From Hymenobacter polaris (GTDB lineage: Bacteria; Bacteroidota; Bacteroidia; Cytophagales; Hymenobacteraceae), in NCBI RefSeq assembly GCF_012927305.1, contig NZ_JABBGH010000001.1:558001-622000 (forward strand): a DNA stretch of 64,000 nucleotides, written 5' to 3'. Positions 8,010 through 16,681 of this stretch are shown one piece after another (the first letter of the stretch is position 1; each line of letters opens with the position of its first letter). Both the position numbers and the translations under genes were made by a program. Under the pieces are notes generated by a model, which saw only the letters and a program-made list of their open reading frames with translations, searched no databases and was not told the DNA's origin.

Positions 8010-8931
8010 TATCTTAACGCTGATTGGGTTGCTGCTTGGACTGCTGGCGGCCGCCCCTAGCCAGGCTACCGAGCTAAACGCTACGGTGGAAATCTCGCTG
8101 CAAAACGTGACGATTACCGACCAGAATATTCTGGCCAGCATGAAGAAGGACATGCAGGACTTCCTCAACACGCGCACCTGGACGCGGCAGCCCTACCGCG
8201 TAGAAGGGCAGATTGATGAGCGCATCAAGGTGCGCATGTTCGTGGGCATTACGGCTATTCCACAAAACGGCAGCTACCAGGCTACCATGCGCCTGATTGC
8301 CACGCGACCCATCTACGGCACTAGCTACGAAACCAACCTGTTGAATATCAACGACCGCAGCTTCAACTTCAACTATACTCCTACCACGCCGCTCGACTTT
8401 TCGCCCAATAGCTTCGTGGGCAACCTGGCCTCGCTGCTGGGCTTTTATGCCTACATGGTAATTGGCACCGACCAAGACACGTTTGCCCGCTTCGGTGGCT
8501 CGCAGTACTACGACCAGGCGCGCATCATTGAGCAGTACTCGGCCCAGCAGAACGTGACGAATGAGAGCGACCCTGGATGGACCGACGCGGGTACGCGCAA
8601 CCGCTACTGGCTGCTCGAAAACCTGACCGCGCCCCAGCTCGAAGGCTTCCGCACGGCGCTCTACGGCTATTACCGGCAGGGTATGGACATTTTTATTCAG
8701 AAGCCCGATGAAGCCCGCGCTTCCATTATGACGGCCCTAGGCAACATTCAGAAAGCCAACGTGCAGCGCCCCCAAACCCTTTTTGTGCGCGCCTTTTTCG
8801 ACGCCAAGGCCGACGAGATTACCAACATCTTCCGCACCGCGCCCGACGCTGCCCAGAAGCAACAACTCATCACGATGATGACCGACGTGGACCCCGGCAA
8901 CCTAGAGAAGTACCAAACCATAAATCGCTGA
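7999..8931 (+). CDS. DUF4835 family exported protein (PorD-like)
   Basis: A 310-residue protein with a signal peptide (LIGLLLGLLAAAPSQA) of the DUF4835 family, which in Bacteroidota sits between coaBC and recN. Members have been linked with gliding and type IX secretion under the name PorD; I rely on memory for that link. Sequence landmarks are MKKDMQDFLNTRTW, a domain with YNFN-like beta strands (SFNFNYTPTTPLDFSPNSFV) and GFYAYMVIGTDQDTF. The start at 7999 overlaps coaB by 11 bases. The stop codon TGA lies inside the left arm of a dispersed repeat, so the last residues (NR) may have been reshaped by that repeat. Confidence 0.85.
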   Translation: MRRNILTLIGLLLGLLAAAPSQATELNATVEISLQNVTITDQNILASMKKDMQDFLNTRTWTRQPYRVEGQIDERIKVRMFVGITAIPQNGSYQATMRLIATRPIYGTSYETNLLNINDRSFNFNYTPTTPLDFSPNSFVGNLASLLGFYAYMVIGTDQDTFARFGGSQYYDQARIIEQYSAQQNVTNESDPGWTDAGTRNRYWLLENLTAPQLEGFRTALYGYYRQGMDIFIQKPDEARASIMTALGNIQKANVQRPQTLFVRAFFDAKADEITNIFRTAPDAAQKQQLITMMTDVDPGNLEKYQTINR

Positions 8932-9300
8932 TTTAACGAATTTAACTGATCCTGGGGATACGCCGCTTTGCGGCTGACTACGCGAGTGGCGCAGCAGTTG
9001 CGCGAGGCTTGGCTAATGTGGCGGGGGAAAAGGGCTAGGAGCCGGTAAAGGACGCGTAGAGCTGGTTCGCAGCGGGGACAGCGAGGAGGGGAAAGCGAAG
9101 AAAAAGAGCGCTGCCAAACGCATTAGGAAAATTATTCGCCGGGCAGCTACTAATTTTAGTGTAGCATTGCCCCTAGGCTTCCACTTGAAAGCCGGCCGGC
9201 ACCATGCTTCCTCAGAAGTAACGGCCCGTTCAGTAGCGTAGCCAGCTTGCCACCGGCAAGCGTATTCGCGAAATCCGTTAAATCCGTTAAATCTGCGATT
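8922..9300. repeat. gene-free stretch bounded by inverted AATCGC-GATTTAACGGATTT arms
   Basis: The 370-bp gap before recN holds no convincing gene. It is bounded by related inverted arms, 8922-8950 (AATCGCTGATTTAACGAATT, then TAACTGAT) and 9268-9300. The left arm supplies the stop codon of the preceding gene; the right arm ends one base before the recN ATG. Inside is GGATACGCCGCTTTGCGGC followed by TGACTACGC, which recurs at the groL end near 54365. Similar arm pairs occur at 36955-37175 and 54201-54416. Confidence 0.8.
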
Positions 9301-9301
9301 C

Positions 9302-10975
9302 ATGTTAGTTGATTTACGTATTCAGAATTACGCGCTCATTGAGCAGCTGGAGCTGCGGCCCTCGCCGCTACTTAACATTATTACGGGTGAAACGGGGGCA
9401 GGCAAATCTATTATGCTCGGGGCTATCGGGTTGCTGCTGGGCAACCGGGCCGACTCGCGGATGCTCTTCAATACCGAGCGTAAGTGCGTGATTGAGGGGC
9501 AGTTCGACATCTCGAATTACCAGTTGCAGGATATTTTTGAGTCGGAAGACCTGGACTACGACGCCCAGTGCATTCTGCGGCGCGAGATTAGTCCCTCAGG
9601 TAAGTCGCGGGCCTTCGTGAATGACACGCCCGTGACGCTGGAAGCCCTGCGCAAGCTCGGCGCCAACCTGATGGACATTCACAGCCAGCACGATACGCTG
9701 CTGCTCGGCGACGCGGTGTTTCAGCTCAACCTGCTCGACCTTTACGGCGGCCTGGTGCCGGCTCGCACGCAGTACGGCGCCGCCTACCGCCAGTACCGCA
9801 AGCTGGAAAGCGACCTGAAAACGCTGGAGGACCAGAGCGCCCAAGCCAGCAAGGAGCTGGACTACAACAGCTTTTTGCTAAGCGAGCTGGAAGAGGCCAG
9901 CCTGGATAAGGAAGACCAGGACGCACTGGAGCAGGAAGTAAAGCAGCTCGAAAACGCCGAAGAAATCAAATACAAGCTCGGCCAGGCCCTGCACGGCCTG
10001 CGCGACAGCGAGTACTGCGCCACCGGCAACATCAAGGATGCCGTGGTGCTGCTGGGCCAGGTATCGGGCTACGCCGACGCCTTTAAGGAGTTGAAGCAGC
10101 GCCTCGACTCGTGCCTGATTGAGCTGCACGATATTGCCGACGAGGTAGAAACTGCCGAGCGCGACACCGAGGGCGACCCCGCCCGCGCCGAGGAGCTGCA
10201 GGCGCGCCTCACGGTGCTGTATAACCTGCAGCGCAAGCACCAGCGCCGCGACTTGACTGGCCTGCTGGCGGTGCGCGAAGAGTTGCGCCAGAAAGTAGGC
10301 TCGGTGCTGAACCTGGACAAGGAAATCAGCCGCCTGCGTAATGCCTGCGATACGGCCCTGGCCCAGGCCACCAAGCAAGCCGCCCGCTTGGCCGAGAGCC
10401 GCCGCAAGACTTTCCCGCTGTTCGAGAAGGAGCTGAGCGCCCTGCTGGCCGACCTAGGCATGCCCCACGCCCGCATTGTGGTGGAGCACAAAGCCGGCCC
10501 GCTGGCCGCCAGCGGCACCGACGTTATCAGCATCCTGTTCACCGCTAACAAAGGCGCCCAGCCCCAAACGCTGAGCAAGGCGGCCTCGGGCGGGGAGTTT
10601 TCGCGCCTGATGCTGTGCATCAAGTACATGCTGGCCGATAAAACGGCGCTACCCACCATTGTATTCGATGAGATTGACACCGGCATTAGCGGTGAGATTG
10701 CCGTGAAGGTGGGCCGCATGATGCAGCAAATGGCCCACAAGCACCAGCTGGTCGCCATCTCGCACCTGCCCCAGATGGCGGCGGCCGGCGACACGCACTA
10801 CTTCGTGTATAAGGAAGACCGGACTGACCGCACCGTGAGCCGCATCCGGCAGCTCAGCCAAGACGAGCGCATCAAAGAAATCGCGCACATGATTGCCGGC
10901 GCCAAGCCCAGCGAAAACGCCTACCAGAGCGCCCGCGAGCTGCTGGCGTTGCGCGGGGAAGAAGTTGCGGGGTAG
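9302..10975 (+). CDS. recN: DNA repair protein RecN
   Basis: An SMC-like ATPase (557 residues) acting early in double-strand break repair. The Walker A motif GETGAGKS is at residues 29-36, the ABC signature ASGGEFSRLM about 60 residues before the end of the second head half, and Walker B VFDEIDTG at about 454-461. Between the heads is a long heptad-rich coiled coil (residues 150-370, for example LEQEVKQLENAEEIKYKLGQ). Length is normal. The ATG at 9302 begins directly with the conserved MLVDLRIQNYALIEQLEL and follows the right arm of a dispersed repeat by one base, so its promoter and leader must lie within or across that repeat. Confidence 0.95.
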   Translation: MLVDLRIQNYALIEQLELRPSPLLNIITGETGAGKSIMLGAIGLLLGNRADSRMLFNTERKCVIEGQFDISNYQLQDIFESEDLDYDAQCILRREISPSGKSRAFVNDTPVTLEALRKLGANLMDIHSQHDTLLLGDAVFQLNLLDLYGGLVPARTQYGAAYRQYRKLESDLKTLEDQSAQASKELDYNSFLLSELEEASLDKEDQDALEQEVKQLENAEEIKYKLGQALHGLRDSEYCATGNIKDAVVLLGQVSGYADAFKELKQRLDSCLIELHDIADEVETAERDTEGDPARAEELQARLTVLYNLQRKHQRRDLTGLLAVREELRQKVGSVLNLDKEISRLRNACDTALAQATKQAARLAESRRKTFPLFEKELSALLADLGMPHARIVVEHKAGPLAASGTDVISILFTANKGAQPQTLSKAASGGEFSRLMLCIKYMLADKTALPTIVFDEIDTGISGEIAVKVGRMMQQMAHKHQLVAISHLPQMAAAGDTHYFVYKEDRTDRTVSRIRQLSQDERIKEIAHMIAGAKPSENAYQSARELLALRGEEVAG

Positions 10976-11087
10976 CGCGCGTTGGTGGCCTGCCAGTGCC
11001 TTCAGGGGCCTAGGCGCTACTTGCGCGTGGAGGGGGCAGTTGCCAGGGGCCAGGCAGGCGCCTTCTGCGTCGGTATGGCGGATGGTG

Positions 11088-11095
11088 TACTTTTG
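11088..11095 (+). promoter_or_regulatory. -7 box TACTTTTG of fabI
   Basis: TAnnTTTG match 24 bases before the fabI ATG, giving a leader of roughly 20 bases. Confidence 0.6.
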
Positions 11096-11119
11096 CGCCC
11101 GTAACCCTGACGATTTCCC

Positions 11120-11941
11120 ATGTCCAACAACCTGCTTGCCGGCAAAGTCGGCATCATCTCCGGCGCCCTCAACGACAAGTCCATTGCCTGGAAAGTAGCC
11201 CAGAAGGCCCACGAGCAAGGCGCCCGCATCGTGCTCACCAACGCGCCGCTGGCCATGCGCATGGGCGAAATCAAGACCCTGGCCGCCGAGATTGACGCCC
11301 CCATTATTCCGGCCGACGCGACCTCAGTGGAGGAGCTGGACAAGCTGTTTACGGAAGCCCAGGGCCACTTCGGGGGCAAGATTGACTTCCTGCTGCACTC
11401 GATTGGCATGAGCGCCAACATCCGCAAGGGCAAGAGCTACGGCGACCTGGACTACAAGTTCTTTCAGCAGACGCTGGACGTATCGGCCCTGAGTTTGCAC
11501 AAGATGCTGGCCGTGGCCGAGAAGCAAGACGCCTTCAACGAGTGGGGCAGCGTGGTGGCCCTCAGCTACATCGCCGCCCAGCGTGCCTTCCTCGACTACA
11601 CCGATATGGCCCAGGCCAAGGCCGTGCTCGAAAGCATTGCCCGCAGCTACGGCCAGCGCCTGGGGCACCAGCGCAAAGTGCGCGTAAATACCGTGAGCCA
11701 GTCGCCCACCAAGACCACGGCCGGCACCGGCATCGCCGGCTTCAACGCCTTCTACGAGTACGCCCAGAAGATGTCGCCCCTCGGCAACGCCCCCGCCGAG
11801 TCCTGCGCCGACTACTGCATCTCGCTCTTCTCGGACCTGACCCGCTACGTAACCATGCAGAACCTGATGCACGACGGCGGCTTCAGCACCACCGGCATCT
11901 CGCAGGAAATGGCCGATTTGATGGAAAAGGCGGGCGAGTAA
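11120..11941 (+). CDS. fabI: enoyl-ACP reductase FabI
   Basis: NADH-dependent enoyl-acyl carrier protein reductase (273 residues), the last step of each fatty acid elongation cycle. It has the FabI version of the cofactor loop (GIISGALNDKSIAW, residues 11-24), HSIGMSA at 93-99, and the catalytic Tyr150 and Tyr160-x6-Lys167 set (LSYIAAQRAFLDYTDMAQAK), followed by SQSPTKTTAGTGI, the flexible substrate loop. Length and motifs are standard. No CCTAGG site lies inside, in line with strong expression. A palindromic repeat separates it from the convergent acrB gene. Confidence 0.95.
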   Translation: MSNNLLAGKVGIISGALNDKSIAWKVAQKAHEQGARIVLTNAPLAMRMGEIKTLAAEIDAPIIPADATSVEELDKLFTEAQGHFGGKIDFLLHSIGMSANIRKGKSYGDLDYKFFQQTLDVSALSLHKMLAVAEKQDAFNEWGSVVALSYIAAQRAFLDYTDMAQAKAVLESIARSYGQRLGHQRKVRVNTVSQSPTKTTAGTGIAGFNAFYEYAQKMSPLGNAPAESCADYCISLFSDLTRYVTMQNLMHDGGFSTTGISQEMADLMEKAGE

Positions 11942-11969
11942 GCACTGCTCGTAACCGGTTAAAAAAGAC

Positions 11970-12053
11970 CGTCCTGCTGAGCTTGTCGAAGCATCTCTAC
12001 CACTCCCCTAAGGGGTTGTTCGGTAGAGATGCTTCGGCCAGCTCAGCAGGACG
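11970..12053. repeat. palindromic repeat, GTCCTGCTGAGC variant
   Basis: Arms 11970-12001 and 12022-12053 (32 bp, few mismatches) with core GTCCTGCTGAGC...GAAGCATCTCTACC. It lies between the convergent fabI and acrB genes and probably works as a transcription end for both. An inner loop palindrome CCCCTAAGGGG is also present. Confidence 0.88.
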
Positions 12054-12080
12054 TTCGTTTATAGCCCGCTACGAAGGGCC

Positions 12081-15000
12081 CTAGGCCCCGGCGGGCGTGG
12101 CACCCTGGGGCGGGATGCCGCCCTCAGCCTCTTCCTGTTGGTGCTCGTCCTCCTCGGGCTTGTAGTTTTTCTCCAACTCAGCCAGCTTCTCCTTGCCATA
12201 GGCCAGGCGGGTGATAAGGACGTAGAGTACCGGCACGATGAAGATGCCCAGGCCCGTGGCGGCCAGCATGCCGCCGAGAACCGTCCACCCTAGGGTCTGG
12301 CGGCTTTGGGCGCCGGCGCCGCTGGCAAACACCAGCGGCAGGATGCCCAGCAGAAACGCCAGCGAGGTCATGATGATGGGGCGCAGGCGCAGGCGCACGG
12401 CGTCGAGGGTGGCTTTGAGTAGCGGCATGCCCTTATCAACGCGCTCCTTGGCAAACTCGATGATGAGGATGGCGTTCTTGGCCGAGAGGCCGATGAGGGT
12501 CACCATGCCAATCTGGGCGTACACGTTGTTGGTGAGCTTGGGCAGGAAAAACAAGGCCAGGATGGCCCCGAAAATGCCTACTGGCACCGCTAGCAGCACC
12601 GAGAACGGTACCGACCAGCTCTCGTAGAGCGCGGCCAGGAACAGGAACACGAACACGATGGACAGGGCAAATATGTAAATCGTCTGGCCCCCGGCCAGCA
12701 CCTCCTCGCGCGTCAGGCCCGAGAACTCGTAGCCGTAGCCCTGGGGCAAGGCCTGGGCAGCTACCTCCTGCAGGGCCTTGATGGCATCGCCCGAACTGTA
12801 GCCGGGGGCCGGCAGGCCGTTGACCTCGGCCGAGCGGAACAGGTTGTAGTGCGAGATGAGCGGGGCGGTTTCGGTGCGCTCGTAGCTCGTGACGCTGCTT
12901 AGGGGCACCATGGTGCCGGCCTGGTTGCGCACGTAGTACTGCCCCAGGTCGGCAATGTCGCCGCGGTAGCTGCTGTCGGCCTGGGCCACCACCCGGAAGG
13001 TGCGGCCGTAGAGGGTGAAGTCGTTGACGTAGGCGCTGCCTAGGTAGGTGCGTAGTGCGTTGCCGATGTCGCCGATGCTCACGCCCAGCTTCTTGGCTTG
13101 CTTGCGGTCGATGGTGAGGCGGTAGCCGGGGGTGTTGGCCGTGAAGAACGAGAAGGCTGAGGCAATTTCGGGCCGCTGCCGCATGGCGGCCACCGTCTTC
13201 TGCACCGTAGCGTCGAAGGTGTGCACGTCGCCCACGTTCTCGCGGTTCTCGATGATAAACGAGAAGCCGCCCGAGTTGCCGAGGCCCGGAATGGCCGGCG
13301 GCGAGATAACCACCACGGTGGCTTCCTTGAAGCGCGAGAGGTTTTTTTGCAGCGTAGCAATCAGACCCTGCAGCTGCAGGGCCTTGTCCTCGCGCTCGTC
13401 CCAGGGCGCAAGCTGGCAGAAGATGGTACCCGAGTTCGACTTAGAGGAGAAGTTAATGGCGTTCAGGCCCCCTAGGGCCGCAAAGTGCGCAATGCCCTTG
13501 GTGCGCTTGAGCTCGTCCATCATGCCGCTCAACACGTCCACGGTGCGCTGCGTGGAGGCGCCCTCAGGCAGGTTGAAGGTCACGTAGATGCGGCCCTCAT
13601 CCTCGGTGGGCAGAAAGCCGCTGGGCTTGCTGCGAAATAGCAGACCTGCCCCCACCACCAGGCACACCAGCAAAATAACCACGAAGCGCGAGTGCTTGAT
13701 GGCCCGCTGCACCCCGTTGCCGTACTGGTTAGTAACGCGGGCAAACCAGTCGTTGAATTTCTTGAAGCCCTTGTTGATGAATCCCTTATTGGCCTGCTCG
13801 GGGTCGTGGGGCTTGAGCAGCAGCGTGCACAGGGCCGGCGTGAGCGACAGAGCCACGAAGGCCGAGATGAGCACCGAGATGGCGATGGTGATGGCAAACT
13901 GCTGGTAGAGCCGCCCCGTGATGCCCGGAATGAAGCCCACCGGCACGAACACCGCCGCCAGGATGAGGGCGATGGCGATAACCGGCGCCGAAATCTCGCG
14001 CATGGCCTCCAGGGTGGCGTCCACGGGGCTCATGTGGCGCTCGTTGATGTTGACCTCCACGGCCTCCACCACCACGATGGCATCGTCCACCACGATGCCG
14101 ATGGCCAGCACGAAGCCAAAGAGCGTGAGGGTGTTGATGGTAAACCCTAGGGGTATAAAGGCGATGAACGAGCCAATGATTGACACCGGAATGGCTAGCA
14201 CCGGGATGAGTGTGGTGCGCCAGCTTTGCAGAAACACAAACACCACTACCACTACCAGCGCCAGCGCCTCCAGCAGCGTGTGCACTACCTCCTCAATGCT
14301 CACCTTCACCACGCTCGCCGCCTCGAAGGGCACGATGTAGGCCAAGTCGGCCGGAAACTGCTTCTTGAGCTGCTCCATGGTGGCCAGCACGTTGTCGTAG
14401 GTTTCGAGGGCGTTGGCGCCGGGCGCCTGGTACACCAGCAGGTAGGCGGCGCGCTTGCCGTCGACGTAGGAGTTGTTGGCGTAGTTGAACTTGCCCAGCT
14501 CCACGCGGCCCACGTCCTTGAGGTACACCAGCGAGCCGTCCTCGGGCCGGGTTTTCACCACCACGTTCTCGAACTGCTCGGTGGTGGCCAAGCGGCCCTG
14601 CACCGTCACAATGTATTCAAAGGCCTGGCCCTTCTGGGCGGGCGGGGCGCCCACCGAACCAGCCGCAATCTGGGCGTTCTGCTCGTTGAGGGCCGCCTGG
14701 ATGTCGCCGGCCGTCACCCCTAGGGCCGCCAGCTTGTCAGGCTTCAGCCAGATGCGCATCGAGAAGTCGTCGGCCCGGCTCACGATGTCGCCCACGCCCT
14801 TGGTGCGCAGTAGCGCGTCCTTCACGAATACGTTAGCGTAGTTGTCGAGGAAGGTAGTGTTGTGGCTGCCCTGGGGGGCGTACATGGCCACCAGCATCAG
14901 GATGCTGGGATTGCGCTTGCGCGTGACGAGGCCGATGCGCTGCACCTCTTGGGGCAGGGTGGGCAGGGCAATGCCCACGCGGTTCTGCACGTCGAGGGTG

Positions 15001-15311
15001 GCAATGTTGATGTCGGTGCCCACGTCGAAGTTCACCGTCATGCTCATCTGCCCGTTGGCGGTGCTGTTGCTTTGCAGGTAGGTCATGCCAGGCGTGCCGT
15101 TCACCTGCACCTCCACGGGCGTGGCCACGGTCTGCTCCACGGTCTGGGCATCGGCCCCGATGTAGGTACCCGTCACCGACACGGTGGGCGGCGTAATGTC
15201 GGGGTACTGCCCAATGGGCAGGCTCCGCATGGCCAGCAGCCCCACCAGCACAATCACCACCGAGGCTACGATGGCCGTTACGGGCCGGCGGATAAAGGTT
15301 TCTGCAATCAT
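12081..15311 (-). CDS. RND multidrug efflux permease (AcrB/MexB, HAE1 family)
   Basis: A 1076-residue inner membrane proton-driven pump of the hydrophobe/amphiphile efflux family. It starts with MIAETFIRRPVTAIVASVVI and QYPDITPPTV, has the paired aspartates of the proton relay in TM4 (GIVVDDAIVVVEA, Asp409/410), APVIAIALILAAVFVPVGF in TM5-6, and the second-half repeat of TM8-12 (LYESWSVPFSVLLAVPVGIF, GLSAKNAILIIEFAKE). The last 40 residues are a Glu- and Pro-rich cytoplasmic tail. Encoded after the tolC- and acrA-like genes with a terminator-like hairpin before it, it forms a tripartite pump with them. Substrates cannot be told from sequence. Confidence 0.95.
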   Translation of the reverse strand: MIAETFIRRPVTAIVASVVIVLVGLLAMRSLPIGQYPDITPPTVSVTGTYIGADAQTVEQTVATPVEVQVNGTPGMTYLQSNSTANGQMSMTVNFDVGTDINIATLDVQNRVGIALPTLPQEVQRIGLVTRKRNPSILMLVAMYAPQGSHNTTFLDNYANVFVKDALLRTKGVGDIVSRADDFSMRIWLKPDKLAALGVTAGDIQAALNEQNAQIAAGSVGAPPAQKGQAFEYIVTVQGRLATTEQFENVVVKTRPEDGSLVYLKDVGRVELGKFNYANNSYVDGKRAAYLLVYQAPGANALETYDNVLATMEQLKKQFPADLAYIVPFEAASVVKVSIEEVVHTLLEALALVVVVVFVFLQSWRTTLIPVLAIPVSIIGSFIAFIPLGFTINTLTLFGFVLAIGIVVDDAIVVVEAVEVNINERHMSPVDATLEAMREISAPVIAIALILAAVFVPVGFIPGITGRLYQQFAITIAISVLISAFVALSLTPALCTLLLKPHDPEQANKGFINKGFKKFNDWFARVTNQYGNGVQRAIKHSRFVVILLVCLVVGAGLLFRSKPSGFLPTEDEGRIYVTFNLPEGASTQRTVDVLSGMMDELKRTKGIAHFAALGGLNAINFSSKSNSGTIFCQLAPWDEREDKALQLQGLIATLQKNLSRFKEATVVVISPPAIPGLGNSGGFSFIIENRENVGDVHTFDATVQKTVAAMRQRPEIASAFSFFTANTPGYRLTIDRKQAKKLGVSIGDIGNALRTYLGSAYVNDFTLYGRTFRVVAQADSSYRGDIADLGQYYVRNQAGTMVPLSSVTSYERTETAPLISHYNLFRSAEVNGLPAPGYSSGDAIKALQEVAAQALPQGYGYEFSGLTREEVLAGGQTIYIFALSIVFVFLFLAALYESWSVPFSVLLAVPVGIFGAILALFFLPKLTNNVYAQIGMVTLIGLSAKNAILIIEFAKERVDKGMPLLKATLDAVRLRLRPIIMTSLAFLLGILPLVFASGAGAQSRQTLGWTVLGGMLAATGLGIFIVPVLYVLITRLAYGKEKLAELEKNYKPEEDEHQQEEAEGGIPPQGATPAGA

Positions 15312-15356
15312 TTTCTAGTTTCTAGTTGCTTGTTTCTGAGTAAGGCAGCTTGCTCA

Positions 15357-15399
15357 AAAAGAACGTCCTGCTGAGCTTGCCGAAGCAGGACGTTCTTTT
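15357..15399 (-). terminator. hairpin with T-tract between acrA and acrB
   Basis: 16-bp perfect stem (15357-15372 / 15384-15399), loop 11, followed on the minus strand by T5. It begins 6 bases after the acrA-like stop and ends 46 bases before the acrB-like start, so it can act as a partial terminator inside the operon. The stem (GAACGTCCTGCT) is a shortened form of the palindromic repeat at 11970. Confidence 0.75.
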
Positions 15400-15404
15400 C
15401 GCGG

Positions 15405-16565
15405 CTACTTGCCCGCGCCGCCGGCGGTAGGGGCCGCGGCAGGCATGGTGCCCGGCGCGCTTACTTGAATCTTGGCGCCGTCGCGCAGCTTTTGCACGCC
15501 GTCGATAATTACTTTCTCGCCGTCTTTGAGGCCGCTCAGTATCACAATGTCATCGCGCAGGCGGGGGCCCAGCTGCACCTTCTGCTGCTGGGCGCTGTCG
15601 CCGCGGGCCACATACACGAAGTTTTCGCCCATCTGCTCAATAATAGCCTTGTTGGGAATCACCAAGCGGTTGCCCGACTGCGTGTTGAGGACCTTCACCA
15701 CGCCGCTCAGGCCGTCCTTGAGCCGGCGCTGAGGGTTGGCAAACTCGGCCCGCACCGTGATGGTGCCCGTCTGCGGGTCTACCCCCCGGCCAATGACCGC
15801 GATGCTGCCCGGCTGGTTGTAGGGCTGGCCGCCGGGCATGATAAAGCGGATGGTAGAGTCGGCCGTGGCGCGCCGGCCCTGGTTTTGCAGCTTCTCAAAC
15901 CGCACGATGTCCTGCTGGTTGACCGCAAAGTCCACCCCAATCGGGGTTTCGGTCGAGATGGTGTTGAGCAGGGTGCTGCCCGCGCTTACGGGCTGGCCCA
16001 GGCGCACCTGGGAGATGCCGATGCGCCCCGCAAAAGGCGCCCGGATGGTGGCAAAGCTCAGGTTAGTTTTGGCGATGTTGAGAGCGGCCTGGGCGGCAGC
16101 CACTTGGCTGCCGGCGGTGCTGGCGGTGGTCACGGCGTTTTCGGCCAGCTGGCGGGCCACGGCGTCTTCCTCTAGCAGGCGCTGGTAGCGGCCTTTGTTT
16201 ACCTGCGCGTTCTGGGCCGAGGCCTGGGCGCTGCGCAGGTTGGCCAGCGCCTGCTGATAGGCGGCCTCGTACTGGCGCTTGTCAATCTCGTACAGCACCT
16301 TGCCGGCCGGCACCAGGTCGCCTTCCTGAAAGTTGAGCGCCGTGATGTAGCCCGATACCTGCGGGCGCAACTCCACGCTTTTCAGCGCCACCGCCGTGGC
16401 CGGGTACTGGTCGTAGTACACGGCATCGGCCACGTGGGCCGTCACCACGCTCACGGGGGTGGGCGGCGGGGCAGCGTTCTGTTTCTGGTCGTCTTTCTTG
16501 CCGCAGCCGGCCCCGGCCCCTAGGGCCAGCGTGGCGCACAAGGCCAGGTATTTGGTGGTCATCAA
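15405..16565 (-). CDS. RND efflux periplasmic adaptor lipoprotein (AcrA/MexA family)
   Basis: A 386-residue membrane fusion protein. Lipobox GAGAGC (Cys21) predicts lipid anchoring. The order is a barrel strand with RPQVSGYITALNFQEGDLVP (lipoyl domain first half), an alpha-hairpin with heptads (QALANLRSAQASAQNAQVNK), lipoyl second half TIRAPFAGRIGISQVRLGQP, and beta-barrel and membrane-proximal domains (PQTGTITVRAEFANPQRRLK, LVIPNKAI). It bridges the permease and the outer membrane channel. A Met at residue 2 is an equal start candidate. Both flanking gaps hold hairpins. Confidence 0.93.
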   Translation of the reverse strand: MMTTKYLALCATLALGAGAGCGKKDDQKQNAAPPPTPVSVVTAHVADAVYYDQYPATAVALKSVELRPQVSGYITALNFQEGDLVPAGKVLYEIDKRQYEAAYQQALANLRSAQASAQNAQVNKGRYQRLLEEDAVARQLAENAVTTASTAGSQVAAAQAALNIAKTNLSFATIRAPFAGRIGISQVRLGQPVSAGSTLLNTISTETPIGVDFAVNQQDIVRFEKLQNQGRRATADSTIRFIMPGGQPYNQPGSIAVIGRGVDPQTGTITVRAEFANPQRRLKDGLSGVVKVLNTQSGNRLVIPNKAIIEQMGENFVYVARGDSAQQQKVQLGPRLRDDIVILSGLKDGEKVIIDGVQKLRDGAKIQVSAPGTMPAAAPTAGGAGK

Positions 16566-16592
16566 GTTAGCAGTGATGAATAAAGAAGAAGG

Positions 16593-16678
16593 CGTTTGTC
16601 ACTGCGAGCCTGCGAAGCAATCGCACCAGAACAAAATCGTGCGGATGCGATTGCTTCGCAGGCTCGCAGTGACAAACG
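16593..16678. repeat. palindromic repeat, GTCACTGCGAGC family
   Basis: Perfect 33-bp arms 16593-16625 and 16646-16678, loop 20. The core GTCACTGCGAGCCTGCGAAG resembles the TGTCATTGCGAGC...GAAGCAATC repeats known from many bacterial genomes. It starts 3 bases after the tolC-like stop and ends 27 bases before the acrA-like start. Confidence 0.9.
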
Positions 16679-16681
16679 TTT

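Noticed and set aside
9013..9303. 96-codon frame on the minus strand before recN
   Set aside because: It lies across a repeat-bounded gap, starts in the repeat arm and ends in low-complexity Pro/Ser codons.
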